Shown here one piece after another: positions 9,187 to 19,429 of a DNA stretch of 64,000 nt. The stretch comes from Perca fluviatilis. Its lineage: Eukaryota > Chordata > Actinopteri > Perciformes > Percidae. The notes under the pieces are model-generated. The model was given only the letters and a program-made list of their open reading frames with translations, searched no databases and had not been told where the DNA came from. Both the position numbers and the translations under genes were made by a program. Where the stretch lies: positions 7,818,403-7,882,402 of the forward strand of contig NC_053112.1 in NCBI RefSeq assembly GCF_010015445.1, written 5' to 3'. The first letter of the stretch is position 1; every line of letters begins with the position of its first letter.

Positions 9187-12021
9187 ATGAAGTTTGGGTT
9201 GCTGGTGGTATTGGCGGTAGCCGTTCTGGTGCCCAGCCTGTCCGAAGGCCGGACCGTCTCCAAATGTGAGCTGAAAGAAAAGCTCGGGCAAGCAATGACG
9301 CTGCCCCCACAGCTTCAAAAGTTCAAGGAGGAATACCTGGCAAAAGGTGAGGAGAATAAAAGATTCACAAAACTACCAAAAAGAGACACAGAGCGACCAC
9401 AAAGAGACACAAAACAACTACAAAGACAATATTCCACTTATTGACTATCGGTTTTTTATTGAACTTCTCTTCTTTTTCTTCTTTTCTTCCCTCCATCTGC
9501 GCGCATGGCTTGTTTGTTGCAGTTATCTGTGAGGTGAACAGCTGGTCCCGTCTGAACACCAACCTGGTCAAGGTGTTCGGCAAACGCACAACTACAACCA
9601 CAGCCACGCCAACAACTACAACTCCTTTCAAAACTCTCGCACCACAAGTCAATGAAACGACTGCTGCACCAACAACTATCCAACTGAATACCACCAGACC
9701 AATACCAACAGGTGCCACAAATTCAACCCTAGGCACAAACGGAACCAGAGCTGGCATCAACAGAAGAAAGCGGGACGCAAGCAGCAAAGAGTCTGACTCA
9801 GCGGAAATGTACTTGAGCCGGGAGGAAGTGATTAACAAGGTGACGCTGCAGGGTGTCGATAGCATGTCCAATGAGGATGGAGAAGAGGCTGAGGAAGGTG
9901 GGAAACCTAAGAAGAGATCTAGTGAGAAGCGATCCGGTAAGAAGAGCATGAATTTGTCTCTCGGCCTTCACGGGATCTTCAAGATGTCTGACGGTGAGGA
10001 GAGAAGCAAGGCGAGCAGCAAAGGGAGCAGCAAGGAGAGCAGCAAGGAGAGCAACAAGGAGCGCAGTGAGGAGAGCAGCGAGGAGAGCAGCGAGGAGAGC
10101 AGCAAGAAGAGCAGCGAGGAGAGCAGCAAGAAGAGCAGCGAGGAGAGCAGCAAGAAGAGCAGCGAGGAGAGCAGCAAGGATGAAGACAGTGATGATAAGG
10201 ATGAAGATGAGGATGAAGACAGTGATGAGAAGGATGAAGACATTGATGAAGACAGTGATGAGAAGGATGAAGACAAGGATGAAGACAGTGATGAGAAGGA
10301 TGAAGATGAGGCTGAAGAAGGTGAGAAACATAAGAACCAATCCAGTGAGGAGACCAGGCAGTCGTCTCTCGGCCTTTACGGGATCTTCCAGCTGTCTGAC
10401 GAGACCTTCTGTAATTCTGGTTATCGCTCCTCCAATAACAAATGCAACACAACCTGCGACGGTGAGCCTTTGAACCCCATACGGACATGATTATTCAAAT
10501 GAGATATTTTGCATTTTAAAAATCTGTTCTTTTTCCTCCTGAAGCCTTCACTGATGACAACATTATGGATGACATCGCTTGCTTGATGAACACTGATCAG
10601 TGGAGGTAAAGTTCTGTACAGCAAAGTTAAAATGATACTGCTATAGATTGATAGTGTAATAAGTTATTTTATAAGCAATGGGAGGTGTATTTACATACAT
10701 ATCCATACATACATACATACATTTAAATATACTATATATATATACCCTTCTTAGGTATGTCATATTTGTGTTTATGTGTTGTAGGAAAAAAAGCGACCGA
10801 TTCTACTCTGGCTCAAAAGGCCAGAGTAGTTTAAGAACCACCGGTCACTTCTCAAAGTTTCCCCTTTAATATTGTGTTCGTTGAAAGGCAGACCAAGAAA
10901 TGAATACTTAGGATTCGTTCAGTTAAACTATAAGAATCTTTAGTAAAATGATATTGCAAACAGATATTTCACATGCATATGGATCAGCCGCTCCTTCGAG
11001 ACTTTCTCTCCCTAACCACCAACAAAGTCTCTCCGGGTCTGACACCGGACCTTCCTTTTCCCTATTCTTTTATTCATCTTCAGGTTCCTCCTCCCGCCAT
11101 TGCGTCTGGGCCGCCAATTGGTTGGATATCACTCAGACTTTCTGTCTCCGAGAAGATAGAGAAGTTGCGCGCTAGCCTTGGGATCGCTCTCATTCTCTTC
11201 TCTCATGGCCCAAAGATTGTCTTTTCCTTTAAGAGATTTCAGTAGGTGCATTCTGTTCCAAATGTTTATTAAACAAATCAGGAGCACTTTTGCTCCACTA
11301 AATTTGAACCCGTCTTATCTTAAACATGCCAGACAGGAGTAGCCAGCGAGGCCATCCCAGGCTACAGGACATTCTTATTCTAAACCCAATATATTTCTAC
11401 AGAGTCAAAGTTGAATTCTTTTCTATGCAGATATTAAACCAGCCATCTTTGGTAGCATTTAGCAGCCACGACTTGCACAGTTGCCACCAAAGTTATAGCT
11501 GGTCAATATATACAGGGTTATATCCGCATATTTAGAGGGCAAAAATGCCAAATGGAGTTACCCACTATTCATAGCGTTGGAAGCGCTTAAAAAACTTAAA
11601 GTGGAGTGGCACACGTGATGTTCAGCCTGGCGTATTAAATTTACATAAAAACATTATTATTATTAACAGAAAGGATTTAAGATGGTACATCAAATTACAT
11701 GAAATCAGAGTTAACTTAATTGCTGAATACAGTGTTTATATACAGATCAAGTGAAGTCACAATGAAGATTATATTGTATAGAAATTCTGTATCCAGCCAG
11801 GAAAGATACTAACTTAAATATAAGTGCAGGCATTTAACTTCAACCAATGAAGAGTAAAGAAACATTACAGTTATGGAACCATGTGCTGCTTACTGACAAA
11901 TTAATAACTGCTGTTTTAACAAATTGTTTCACTTTTTCTTCGTCACAACAGGTTGTTTTTGAAGTCCGCCTCTGGCGAGTGCGATTATTGCACCAAGAAC
12001 TACTTTGACGAGTGTAAATGA
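9187..12021 (+). CDS. Lysozyme/alpha-lactalbumin-like secreted protein, copy 1, acidic insert
   Basis: Coding exons: 9187-9346, 9523-10461, 10545-10605 and 11952-12021, all GT-AG with phases 1, 1 and 2, giving about 409 residues. The start is the first ATG after the CACAG acceptor (9174-9175) and opens a clear signal peptide (MKFGLLVVLAVAVLVPSLSEG). Intron positions match C-type lysozyme: just before Cys30, just after Cys81, and after the 'DQW' equivalent of lysozyme Trp108. The eight core cysteines are present (VSKC, VIC, TFC, NKC, TTC, IAC, GEC, DEC) plus one extra Cys in exon 4. The Glu35 position (C-E-V-N-S-W) is not Glu and the Asp52 position is Leu (GLYGIFQLS), so lysozyme catalysis is not expected. 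The calcium-loop acids are kept (AFTDDNIMDDIAC). Exon 2 inserts a Thr-rich N-glycosylatable stretch, a furin-like RRKR (9762-9773), then Ser/Glu/Lys and Asp/Glu runs. Polyadenylation signal AATAAA at 12172-12177. Function unknown. Confidence 0.85.
9985..10320 (+). repeat. 12-bp coding minisatellite (Ser/Glu/Lys then Asp/Glu)
   Basis: Within exon 2 of copy 1 a GAGGAGAGCAGC/AAGAAGAGCAGC unit repeats about 14 times, encoding EESS/KKSS tetrads. It is followed by GATGAAGACAGTGATGAGAAG units encoding DEDSDEK. The frame stays open. The other reading frames over it give RRAA, CCSP or LLAA low-complexity shadows that are not genes. Confidence 0.9.
10780..11401. mobile_element. Candidate solo LTR in intron 3 of copy 1
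   Basis: Relative to the same intron in copies 2, 3 and the relic, 622 bases are inserted between TTTATGTGT and TCAAAG. The insertion starts TGTAGG and ends CTACA (TG...CA with inverted TGTAG/CTACA) and is flanked by gtgt (10776-10779) and gagt (11402-11405), a near-perfect 4-base duplication. A partial copy of its right end lies inverted at 31378-31460. No internal retroviral genes are present. Confidence 0.5.
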
Positions 12022-13017
12022 GCAGCTGACACGTTTTCCACCTGCTGCTGAAGCTCACACCAACAATAATTTCTTCTTCCTTCACCGTGACCTTTGACCC
12101 TCATGGTTTCATCTCAAACATTGTGGAGCATGTCACAGTTTTTCATTTTAATCAACCTGTGAGATTTCTATAATAAAGTTATTTTGTTTCAGTTCCTTTG
12201 TGGGTGAACTTTCCCCCAAAAAATCACCAGAACTTGAAGTTGAACTGACAAATGTATCTCAGTAATTTGAATAGTTTTGATGATATTGTTTTACCACTTT
12301 AATCTACTTTAAAGTGATTATTTCAAGATGTGAAAACTAAGAAAATGATTTTTGCATCTTCTGCTATCTGTAACTTTCCAATAAGTGAGAATAAATGTTT
12401 ATTAAAAAAAAACCTGACTAAATCTTCTCTGATCAGACTATTAATTCCTACCACTGCAAAGATAGTGTGCTTAGTGTGTTCACCTTTTAGTGCTCAAGGA
12501 ACATAATATTCAATGCTGGTATCAGACTAATTTCCTGTTGCATCCTGACCAGGTTAGGCTACAGCTGAAAACTGAGACACATTGTTGAAATTGCACTCAT
12601 AAAAAAATCATCAAGGACATCGGAGCTGAGTCTCTTGGCCTCTTGTAGAGCAGCAAGGCGAGCAGCAAGGAGAGCAGCAAGCCGCCGAGCAGCATATCCG
12701 ATGAGGATGAAGACAGTGATGAGAAGGATGAAGACAGTGATGATAAGGATGAAGACGAGGCTGAGGAAGGCGGGAAACGTATGAAGCGATCCATCGAGGA
12801 CCAATCCAGTGACGAGAGCGAGCAGTCGTCTCTCGGCCTTTGAACCCGACACATACAAACATGATGATTATTTAAATGAGATATTTTGCATTTTGTTCTT
12901 TTTCCTCCTGAAGCCTTCACTGATGACAACATTATGGATAACATTGATTGCTTTGATGGATAGTGTAATATGTTATTTTATAAGCAATGGGAAGTGTATT
13001 TACAGCATATACATACA

Positions 13018-13059
13018 TACATTTACATACAGTATACTGTATGTATATGTATATATGTA

Positions 13060-13120
<61 letters not shown>
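13018..13120. repeat. (TA)n microsatellite
   Basis: A nearly uninterrupted TATATA tract follows TATGTATATATG variants. Open frames of Tyr/Ile repeats on both strands are artefacts of it. Confidence 0.95.
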
Positions 13121-13315
13121 CCTTCTTAGGTGTCATATTTGTGTTTATGTGTCAAAGTTTAATTCTTTTCTATGCAGATATTAAACCAGCCATCTCTGGT
13201 AGCATTTAGCAGCCATGACTTGCACAATTACCACCAAGTTATAGCTGGACAGTGTATACGGGTCTATATCCTCACATTTAAGTCGCAAAAATGCCAAATG
13301 GAGTTACCCACAATC

Positions 13316-14530
13316 CATAATAATAATAATAATAACTACAAGCGTCCAATGTGAACATACACGCCTAGTAACTCGATAATTTAGCCGTAAAGTAAGCTTT
13401 CAACTCAGGACAGGGCCACTTCTCACAAATACAGACAGGACTGGAGATGAGAAGATTAACTGGCACGTAACCACGAGCAGCTTCGTGGGAAATTAAGACT
13501 CAATGACACCAACATAACCAATCGCACTATGACAGACGCTCCACTCGGCACCAACTGCAATTTTTAATTGCATGGTATCAGCGCCTATGAATGGTGTTGA
13601 TTTTGGATTGAAAAAGTGGGAGAAAAGAGTTACATTTGTCCACTCTGAAGGCTGTAGAAACTTTGTCAGGTGGGTTAAGAAGTTTGTTTATTGTAGAACA
13701 CCAGGGAGCACGCAAAAGCGAAAACCAAAACGTAATGGTAGGATGAAAACATCAGTAAATATTGAGAAGCGTGAGCTGCAAGGTCTGTGATACATTCCCA
13801 TTGCAAATATTCCCTTAACATTGATTAAGAGGGCCAAAACACTTATACATTGATTATAGCGCCCCCTAAAGGCCGATCTTCGCCAAATTTGGTAAAGATT
13901 CTCAGAGCAGCATGCCGAACGAGCGCCACAAGTTTCATGTGGATTGCATTTACTGTGGCAGAGATAATGCAATTGCAAATTTCCCATTGAAATGCATTGA
14001 GTTATTGGCCAAAACAAATAAACGTTGTTTATAGCGCCCCCTAAAGGTTGATATATGCCAAATTTGGTATGGAGCATCGTAGTGGGATGTTGAACAAGGG
14101 TCTCAAGTCCTTTGGTCATAACATTTCAATTGGCAGAGATATGATAAAGTTAGTGTTTAGTAGCTAGGAAAATTTGTTAGGTTGTCTTTAACGTAACAAA
14201 ATTCCTTGAGTAACTTTTGGTGAGGTCCATCTGGAGATGCTATATACCAGGATTCATGCAGATCGGTCGCACGGCCTAGGACGAGTTCAAAAAAGTTAGT
14301 TTTGCGCATTGCGCGATATTGCGAAAAAACTTTTGAGCGTGTGGCCTATATCATTAGATTCAGCTTTATTCAAGGAAGACGTGGATATAAGGTTTTCTAA
14401 TGTGTTCTAATGTGTAATGTGGGAGTTAAAGGCAAAAAAACATTATAGCGCCACCTAGTGGTCCACATGTGTAATGTTTGGTACTTGTGGTCCATGGCCC
14501 ATTGTCTATCTACCCTGTAAATTTAAAGTT
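13316..14530. repeat. Dispersed repeat with GCGCCCCCTAAAGG motifs
   Basis: Inserted within the relic's intron 3. Two diverged internal units share 'TTTATAGCGCCCCCTAAAGG', 'CCAAATTTGGTA' and 'GGCAGAGATA' (13855-13980 and 14030-14140), and a third 'TATAGCGCCACCTAGTGG' occurs near 14445. This is the pattern of a common fish interspersed repeat. No transposase or gene is seen. Confidence 0.55.
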
Positions 14531-15231
14531 GTTCACATCAGTGTAAGTAGTAAATTTAGATTTGGGTCCCATAGGCTACGCCCACTTTGGCTGATGAGCA
14601 TCAAGTTGGATTTATTGTAGTTGAGTTGAAGGAAGTTGGTTTGCATCCAGGTTTGAATATTGGTGAGGCAGTTGGTCAGGGTGGAGGATATAGCTGTGGT
14701 GATGGATTTGGTAGAGATGTAGATCTGGACATTATCGGCGTAGCAGTGGAAGTGAAGACCATCTTTACGTATGATATTTCCGAGTGGCAGGATGTAAAGG
14801 ATGAAAAGGAGAGGACCAAGCACCGAACCTTGGGGGACGCCTTGTGACAGAGAAGCAATGGAGGAGGTGCAGTTGTTGATGTGTATGAACTGTTGTCTGT
14901 TAGTGAGATAGGAACAGAGCCAGGAGAGTGCGGTGCTACTGATGTTGCATTAGGTTTCCAGTCGGGACAGGAGGATGGAGTGGTTGATGGTGTCGAAGGC
15001 TGCAGTGAGGTCGAGCATGATAAGAATGGAGAGGTGGCCAGAGTCAGAGGAGAGGAGGAGGTCATTGGTGACTTTGAGGAGGGCCGTTTCAGTGCTGTGT
15101 TGTGAGCGGAATCCAGATTGAAATGGTTCAAACCAGGATGTTTGATAGGAAGGGGAAGTTGGATATGGGTCGGAAGTTGGACATGGTGTTCGGGTTTAGA
15201 CCAGGTTTCTTGAGGATGGGGGTGATTGATA
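14530..15231 (-). mobile_element. LINE reverse-transcriptase fragment
   Basis: Minus-strand frames at 14533-14823 show MLGPLLFILYILPLGNIIRK and HFHCYADNVQIYIS, the reverse-transcriptase B block and a damaged YADD motif (YADN). Minus-strand 14676-15131, in another frame, carries the preceding RT segment. Frameshifts make it dead. It sits at the right end of the block that interrupts the relic gene. Confidence 0.75.
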
Positions 15232-15840
15232 GCGTTGAAAGAGTTTAAAAAACTTAAACAAAGTGGAGTGGCACACGTGGTGTTCAGCTTGGTGTATTAA
15301 ATTCACATAGAAACATTATCTTAACAGAAAGGATTTAAGATGGTACATAAAAATACATGAAATCAGAGTTAACTTTGTTTCTGAATACGGTGTTTTTATA
15401 CAGATTAAGTGAAGTCACAATGAAGATTATATTGTATAGAAATTCTGTATCCAGCCAGGAAAGATACTAAGAAACTACATATAAGTGCAGGCATTTAACT
15501 TCAAACAATGAAAATTAAAGAAACGTTACAGTTAAAACCATGTGCTTACTGACAAATTAATAACTGCTGTTTTAACAAATTGTTTCACTTTTTCTTTGTC
15601 ACAATAGGTTGTTTTTGAAGTCCGCCTCTGGCGAGTGCCATAAAACATCACCAGAACATGAAGTTGAACTGACAAATATATCTCAGTAATTTGAATAGTT
15701 TTGATGATATTGTTTTACCACTTTAATCTACTTTAAAGTGATTATTTCAAGATGTGAAAACTAAGAAAATGATTTACAGCTATCTGTAACTTTCCAATAA
15801 ACATATTTAGCAATTCATGGTGTGTCTTTGAAAACATGTT

Positions 15841-16460
15841 TATTATAAAAACACTGATGGTTCAAGGGAGATGTTTCCCAATTGGATGCTATGGACATTT
15901 GGTTACTGATCTTCAGCGCTTTGGTCCTTGTGCTTGATGCACTGAGGCTTCCTTGGCGGGCCGTTTTCCTGTCCTGGAAATGGTTTTGAGGTGCCACGCT
16001 AAATATCCAGTGCCTTTTTCCCCATCATAGAAATGCTTACATTTAAATGAATAAACGCAAATAATCACAAAATTATCTTACAGAAAGTGTAGCTGCAGCA
16101 TTGTGAAACAAAAGAACAATTACTTATTTAATAGATTTTCTTTTTTCAAATGAATGTGCAATATCCTTATAACCCAAGTACTTTCAAATCAGGGCACTAT
16201 CATTGGTATTATTGTTAAATTTTGAAATCTTTTCACTTTTATAAGCAACTGTAGTTATTTTAATGAAAACTACAACGGCAAAGCCCTTTTCTGTAAATCT
16301 GGTGCTGTGTTTTCTTAATAAGGTTGTAAAACTTACATAGCCCTTTGGAGAAAAAGGATCTTTCAGTGAGGGAAAAAGAGTAATAATTCCCAGGGCATAC
16401 TTCTCCTTCTGCTGACAGGAAGGACTCCTGCTATAGAAAGAAGAAAGTCAATCTTTATTT
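15841..16460. other. Gap without a recognised gene
   Basis: The first bases continue the 3' flank of the relic gene (AACATATTTAGCAATTCATG, also seen after copies 2 and 3). The rest is AT-rich unique sequence. I see no convincing exon, RNA gene or named repeat. Confidence 0.4.
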
Positions 16461-16464
16461 ATTA

Positions 16465-16965
16465 TATATATCGGATATAATTAAAAGTGTGTCTTATTAA
16501 CTTTACCCTGATGAAGATTTGCAGATCTGATTTTGTAGAATAAAGGACGACAACAAAAACTGAATTGTTTTTTAGAGTGCTTCTGAAAATATACTTTTAA
16601 GAACACTGAAATAAATTTCTATAAATATACTTATTTAAATTATGACTTTTATTCTTAAGGAAAATGTTTTTCTCGGTTCATTTTGAAATTAGGATCAATA
16701 TCTTGAAGCAAGACAGCAAAAAATGCATTTTATCATTTGAATAGTTGACTTTTAAATAGTTGATTTGATTTCTTCTGGAATCAGGTAAATGAATATCATC
16801 CCACTGGCAGGTATTCTACTTTTAAAAAGAAATATAATATAATAATAACAATAATATAATATTTTTTAGCAATAATGTGTCCTGGAGAAATTATCCAATA
16901 ATCCTTTGACGACAAAAACTTTAAAATATGTTCTAAACATGAAAAGTGTTTGTAAGTATAGAGAG
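16465..16965 (+). repeat. Second relic of copy-1-type intron 1
   Basis: The segment GATATAATTAAAAGTGTGTCTTATTAAC... and following blocks match 1278-1420 and 1860-2170 in intron 1 of copy 1, and 18848-19090 of copy 2. It lies downstream of the relic's exon 4, out of the normal order, so the unit has been rearranged here. Non-coding. Confidence 0.65.
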
Positions 16966-17045
16966 AAGAAAGTCAATCTTTAATAATTTTTCTTTATATA
17001 ATATAAGAAACATTAGTTATATCGTTACAAGATTACAGCCTTTTA

Positions 17046-17656
17046 TTACATTCCTTTGTAATAAAAACCTTTTTCAGTCATATCACTCGCCAACATGTTG
17101 ACAAGCTGTCTCCGAGTGCGGTGCATTAGTGAATTTTCTGACTTGTACTCTTCAAGAATATCCTCTCCTCCAGGCTTCTTAAGCAAAGCCTTTTCTACCA
17201 TCTATTTGCATAACAGGAAAAGGAAAAAATAGTTTTAGTGTTCAATTCTGTCTATTAGAAAAAACATTTGAAAAAACACATACCACAACATGTCTGTATA
17301 GATTAAGGGTGAAAGTTCAGAAGAACGTCAAAAAACAGCAGTGTTGTGAAAGGTACAAATCTAGGAAAGGGGAAAATTAATAATATTTTCCTTGATAAAA
17401 AGTGAGTTTGGAACCAAATGCTTTGATTGGTGATAATCTCTATTTAGCATGACACCTTATAATTCAATAATCAAAATAATAAGACGTTTTCAGTTCACCT
17501 CCTTTACCGCCTCTGACACAGAAGCCTTTGTTGCAGAACTGCTCATGTCTTCTATGCTGGATCTATTTCTGCCTGTGGGAATACCCAGTTCTCTAAGGTC
17601 AGCGTCACTTGAAGAAAGTGATATGGTATCTGTGAGGGAAGATAGTGTTGAATGAT
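17046..17656 (-). pseudogene. Two-exon fragment of an unidentified minus-strand gene
   Basis: On the minus strand, an acceptor CTCCTTTAG precedes an exon (17656-17499) encoding HSTLSSLTDTISLSSSDADL... and ending AAGGAG before donor GTGAAC. A second acceptor TTATGCAAATAG precedes an exon (17201-17046) encoding MVEKALLKKPGGEDILEEYK... with a charged MHRTRRQLVNMLASDM helix, ending in TAA. Phases join in frame. The pattern resembles conserved segments of multi-copy fish proteins with a sterile-alpha-motif-like or replicated-helper context, but I cannot name the family. Upstream exons are not visible, so it is a truncated gene, or a fragment carried with a duplicated or mobile segment. Confidence 0.5.
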
Positions 17657-17819
17657 CTAAAGGAGAAAACTCTTTAACTTAACTTAACATTTTTTCGCGC
17701 TCATTGACTCCTTGAAATGACGCCCCCACAGAACTTTTTCAGCACTGCAAGTGTTAAAATAACACAAATCAACACCCATTCACTGGGAATTTAACTCAAA
17801 TTAACACTACAGATTTTGC

Positions 17820-18515
17820 TGTGTACAGTTGAAAACTGAGACACATTGTTGCACTTTATAAAAAAAAATCATCAACGACATCAGAGCTGTCTGTGCTTCT
17901 TCAGTTGAGGTCTAACTGTCATGTTAGTCTACTTCTATCACACAACACAACGACTACCATCAAGGGCAATACAAAAAAGTGTTAAAAGGGACATTATTAA
18001 CGATATAGTCAAGAAGAGACGTGAACCCCCGTTACATCTCTCCGTGGCTTAGAGTTCTGACCTCAGGAACAATCAGGAGGTTGGAGTTAAAAGGATCTGA
18101 GGGACGGAGCAGGCACGGATGTCTCAACCATGTCCGACAGATAGGACGGGACAAAGCTATTCAGTGATTTCTAAACAAATGAAAATAAAATTCATTCTGT
18201 GACAGACAGGTAACCGTTACTAGGAGACGACACAGGTGAAACCCTGTGATCAGTTTAAATTTCTGTGTGATTGTGATCATGATGTGTCATCGTGGCTGTA
18301 AATCGATATGAAGACAACAAAAGCTGTAAATGTCACGTGTCAGGTGAACAGTCTCTGATGGCACTGTGGATAAAAAAAAAAAGTACTCCTATGTTTTCAC
18401 AATGGACACAGAAACTGTGTTGAGTCACGATGAATTTGACTGGTTTTTTTTTTAGCTTTTGAGTATGAGCCATTATAACTCATAAAACAGGGCGGTCCGC
18501 TGCTAAAAGTCATGA
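17820..18515 (+). promoter_or_regulatory. Upstream block of copy 2, conserved with copy 3
   Basis: About 700 bases match 39330-40126 upstream of copy 3 (ACACATTGTTG, CAACGACTACCATCAAGGGCA, GGACGGAGCAGGCACGGATG, CTGTAAATCGATATGAAGAC), and the distal end also matches the relic's 5' end. It is part of the duplicated unit and may hold regulatory sites; no specific factor site can be asserted. Confidence 0.5.
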
Positions 18516-18609
18516 TATATAAACTCAGATTTTTCTGTCTGAAGACACAGAGCTGCAAACTTCCATCAACAAAGAAAGTTTATACTCTACTTGGAACAAC
18601 GTTCGAACC
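18516..18609 (+). promoter_or_regulatory. TATA box and inferred 5' UTR exon, copy 2
   Basis: TATATAAA (18516-18523) is followed by TTTTTCTGTCTGAAGACACAG and a segment ending CGTTCGAACC before donor GTAAGAAAC (18610). It is paralogous, base for base over most of its length, to the copy 1 and copy 3 promoters. The start of transcription is inferred about 30 bases after the box. Confidence 0.6.
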
Positions 18610-19429
18610 GTAAGAAACATCTTTTTTTGTTATAATTGTTTGTATTGCCATATTGTCAGTGCTGTTTTTGTTATTTTGTATGATGATTTTAACACTTGTT
18701 CTGTTGGCATGTTTGTTGTTTACCTCACCACTCTGTTTGAAGCTGAATAAAACACAGGAAGATTATAAAATGACTTTTAATTTATTCATAAAGACGTATT
18801 AAAATCAGCCATACATTCACTTTATGACTGTTTGTGCATTAATGACAGATATAATTAAAAGTGTGTCTTATTAACTTTACCCCTGATGATGATTTGCAGA
18901 TTGGTTATCTGATTTTGTAGAATAAAGGACGACAACAAAAACTTTAAAATGTTTTCTAAATATGAATTGTTTTTAGAGCACTTCTGCAAATATACTTTTA
19001 AGAACATTAAAATAAATTTCTAGAAATATACTTATTTAAATTCTGACTTTTATTCTTAATAAAAATCTTAAAATGTTTTTCTCAGTTCATTTTGAAATTA
19101 GGATCAATATCTTCAAGCAAGACAGCAAATCATGTAAAAAATGTCTCTCTGATTGGACTGGCAAATCACTGAAGCAAAAGTGGAAAATAGTTCCAAATAA
19201 AGAAAATCTTTTTCTCAGAATTAACACAGAACCATGAATCATACATACTGTTGTGTGTAAAAGTAGTTGTGCAGATAAAAGCATAAACAGAATTTGTGAA
19301 GCATTTGTGGTAACTCCGCTGTCAGTGCTCTCCTTAAAAACAGAAACTCATCCCTGATAGTTGAGACTGTGCAGATGATCCATTACAACACTTTTCCGTC
19401 ATCCCTCTAGTCTTTCATCCTTCTCTTCC

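Larger units (their letters stand above)
12410..15840 (+). pseudogene. Deleted relic of a lysozyme-like copy
   Basis: The upstream block (12410-12627) matches 39260-39425 of copy 3, then jumps straight into the Ser/Glu-rich part of exon 2 (12640-12840). Promoter, signal-peptide exon and the exon 2 start are therefore deleted. 'TCGGCCTT' is joined directly to intron sequence 'TGAACCCGACAC', removing the YGLFQ strand and three cysteines. Exon 3 survives only at 12914-12955. A 1.9-kb block with a LINE piece (about 13316-15231) is inserted in intron 3. Exon 4 begins at 15608 but a deletion after GGCGAGTGCC removes the last cysteine, stop and polyadenylation signal. It cannot encode the protein. 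Confidence 0.8.

Noticed and set aside
9968..10473. Long alternative open frames over the acidic repeats (Arg/Ala, Cys/Ser/Pro or Leu/Ala rich) on both strands
   Set aside because: They are reading-frame shadows of a 12-base minisatellite; only the Ser/Glu frame joins to splice sites and conserved cysteine exons.
9187..12021. Functional lysozyme
   Set aside because: Both catalytic acidic positions are substituted in every copy where they can be read.
12932..13209. Tyr/Ile-rich open frames around (TA)n tracts
   Set aside because: Simple-sequence artefacts; the same occurs at 27401-27683 and 57870-58114.
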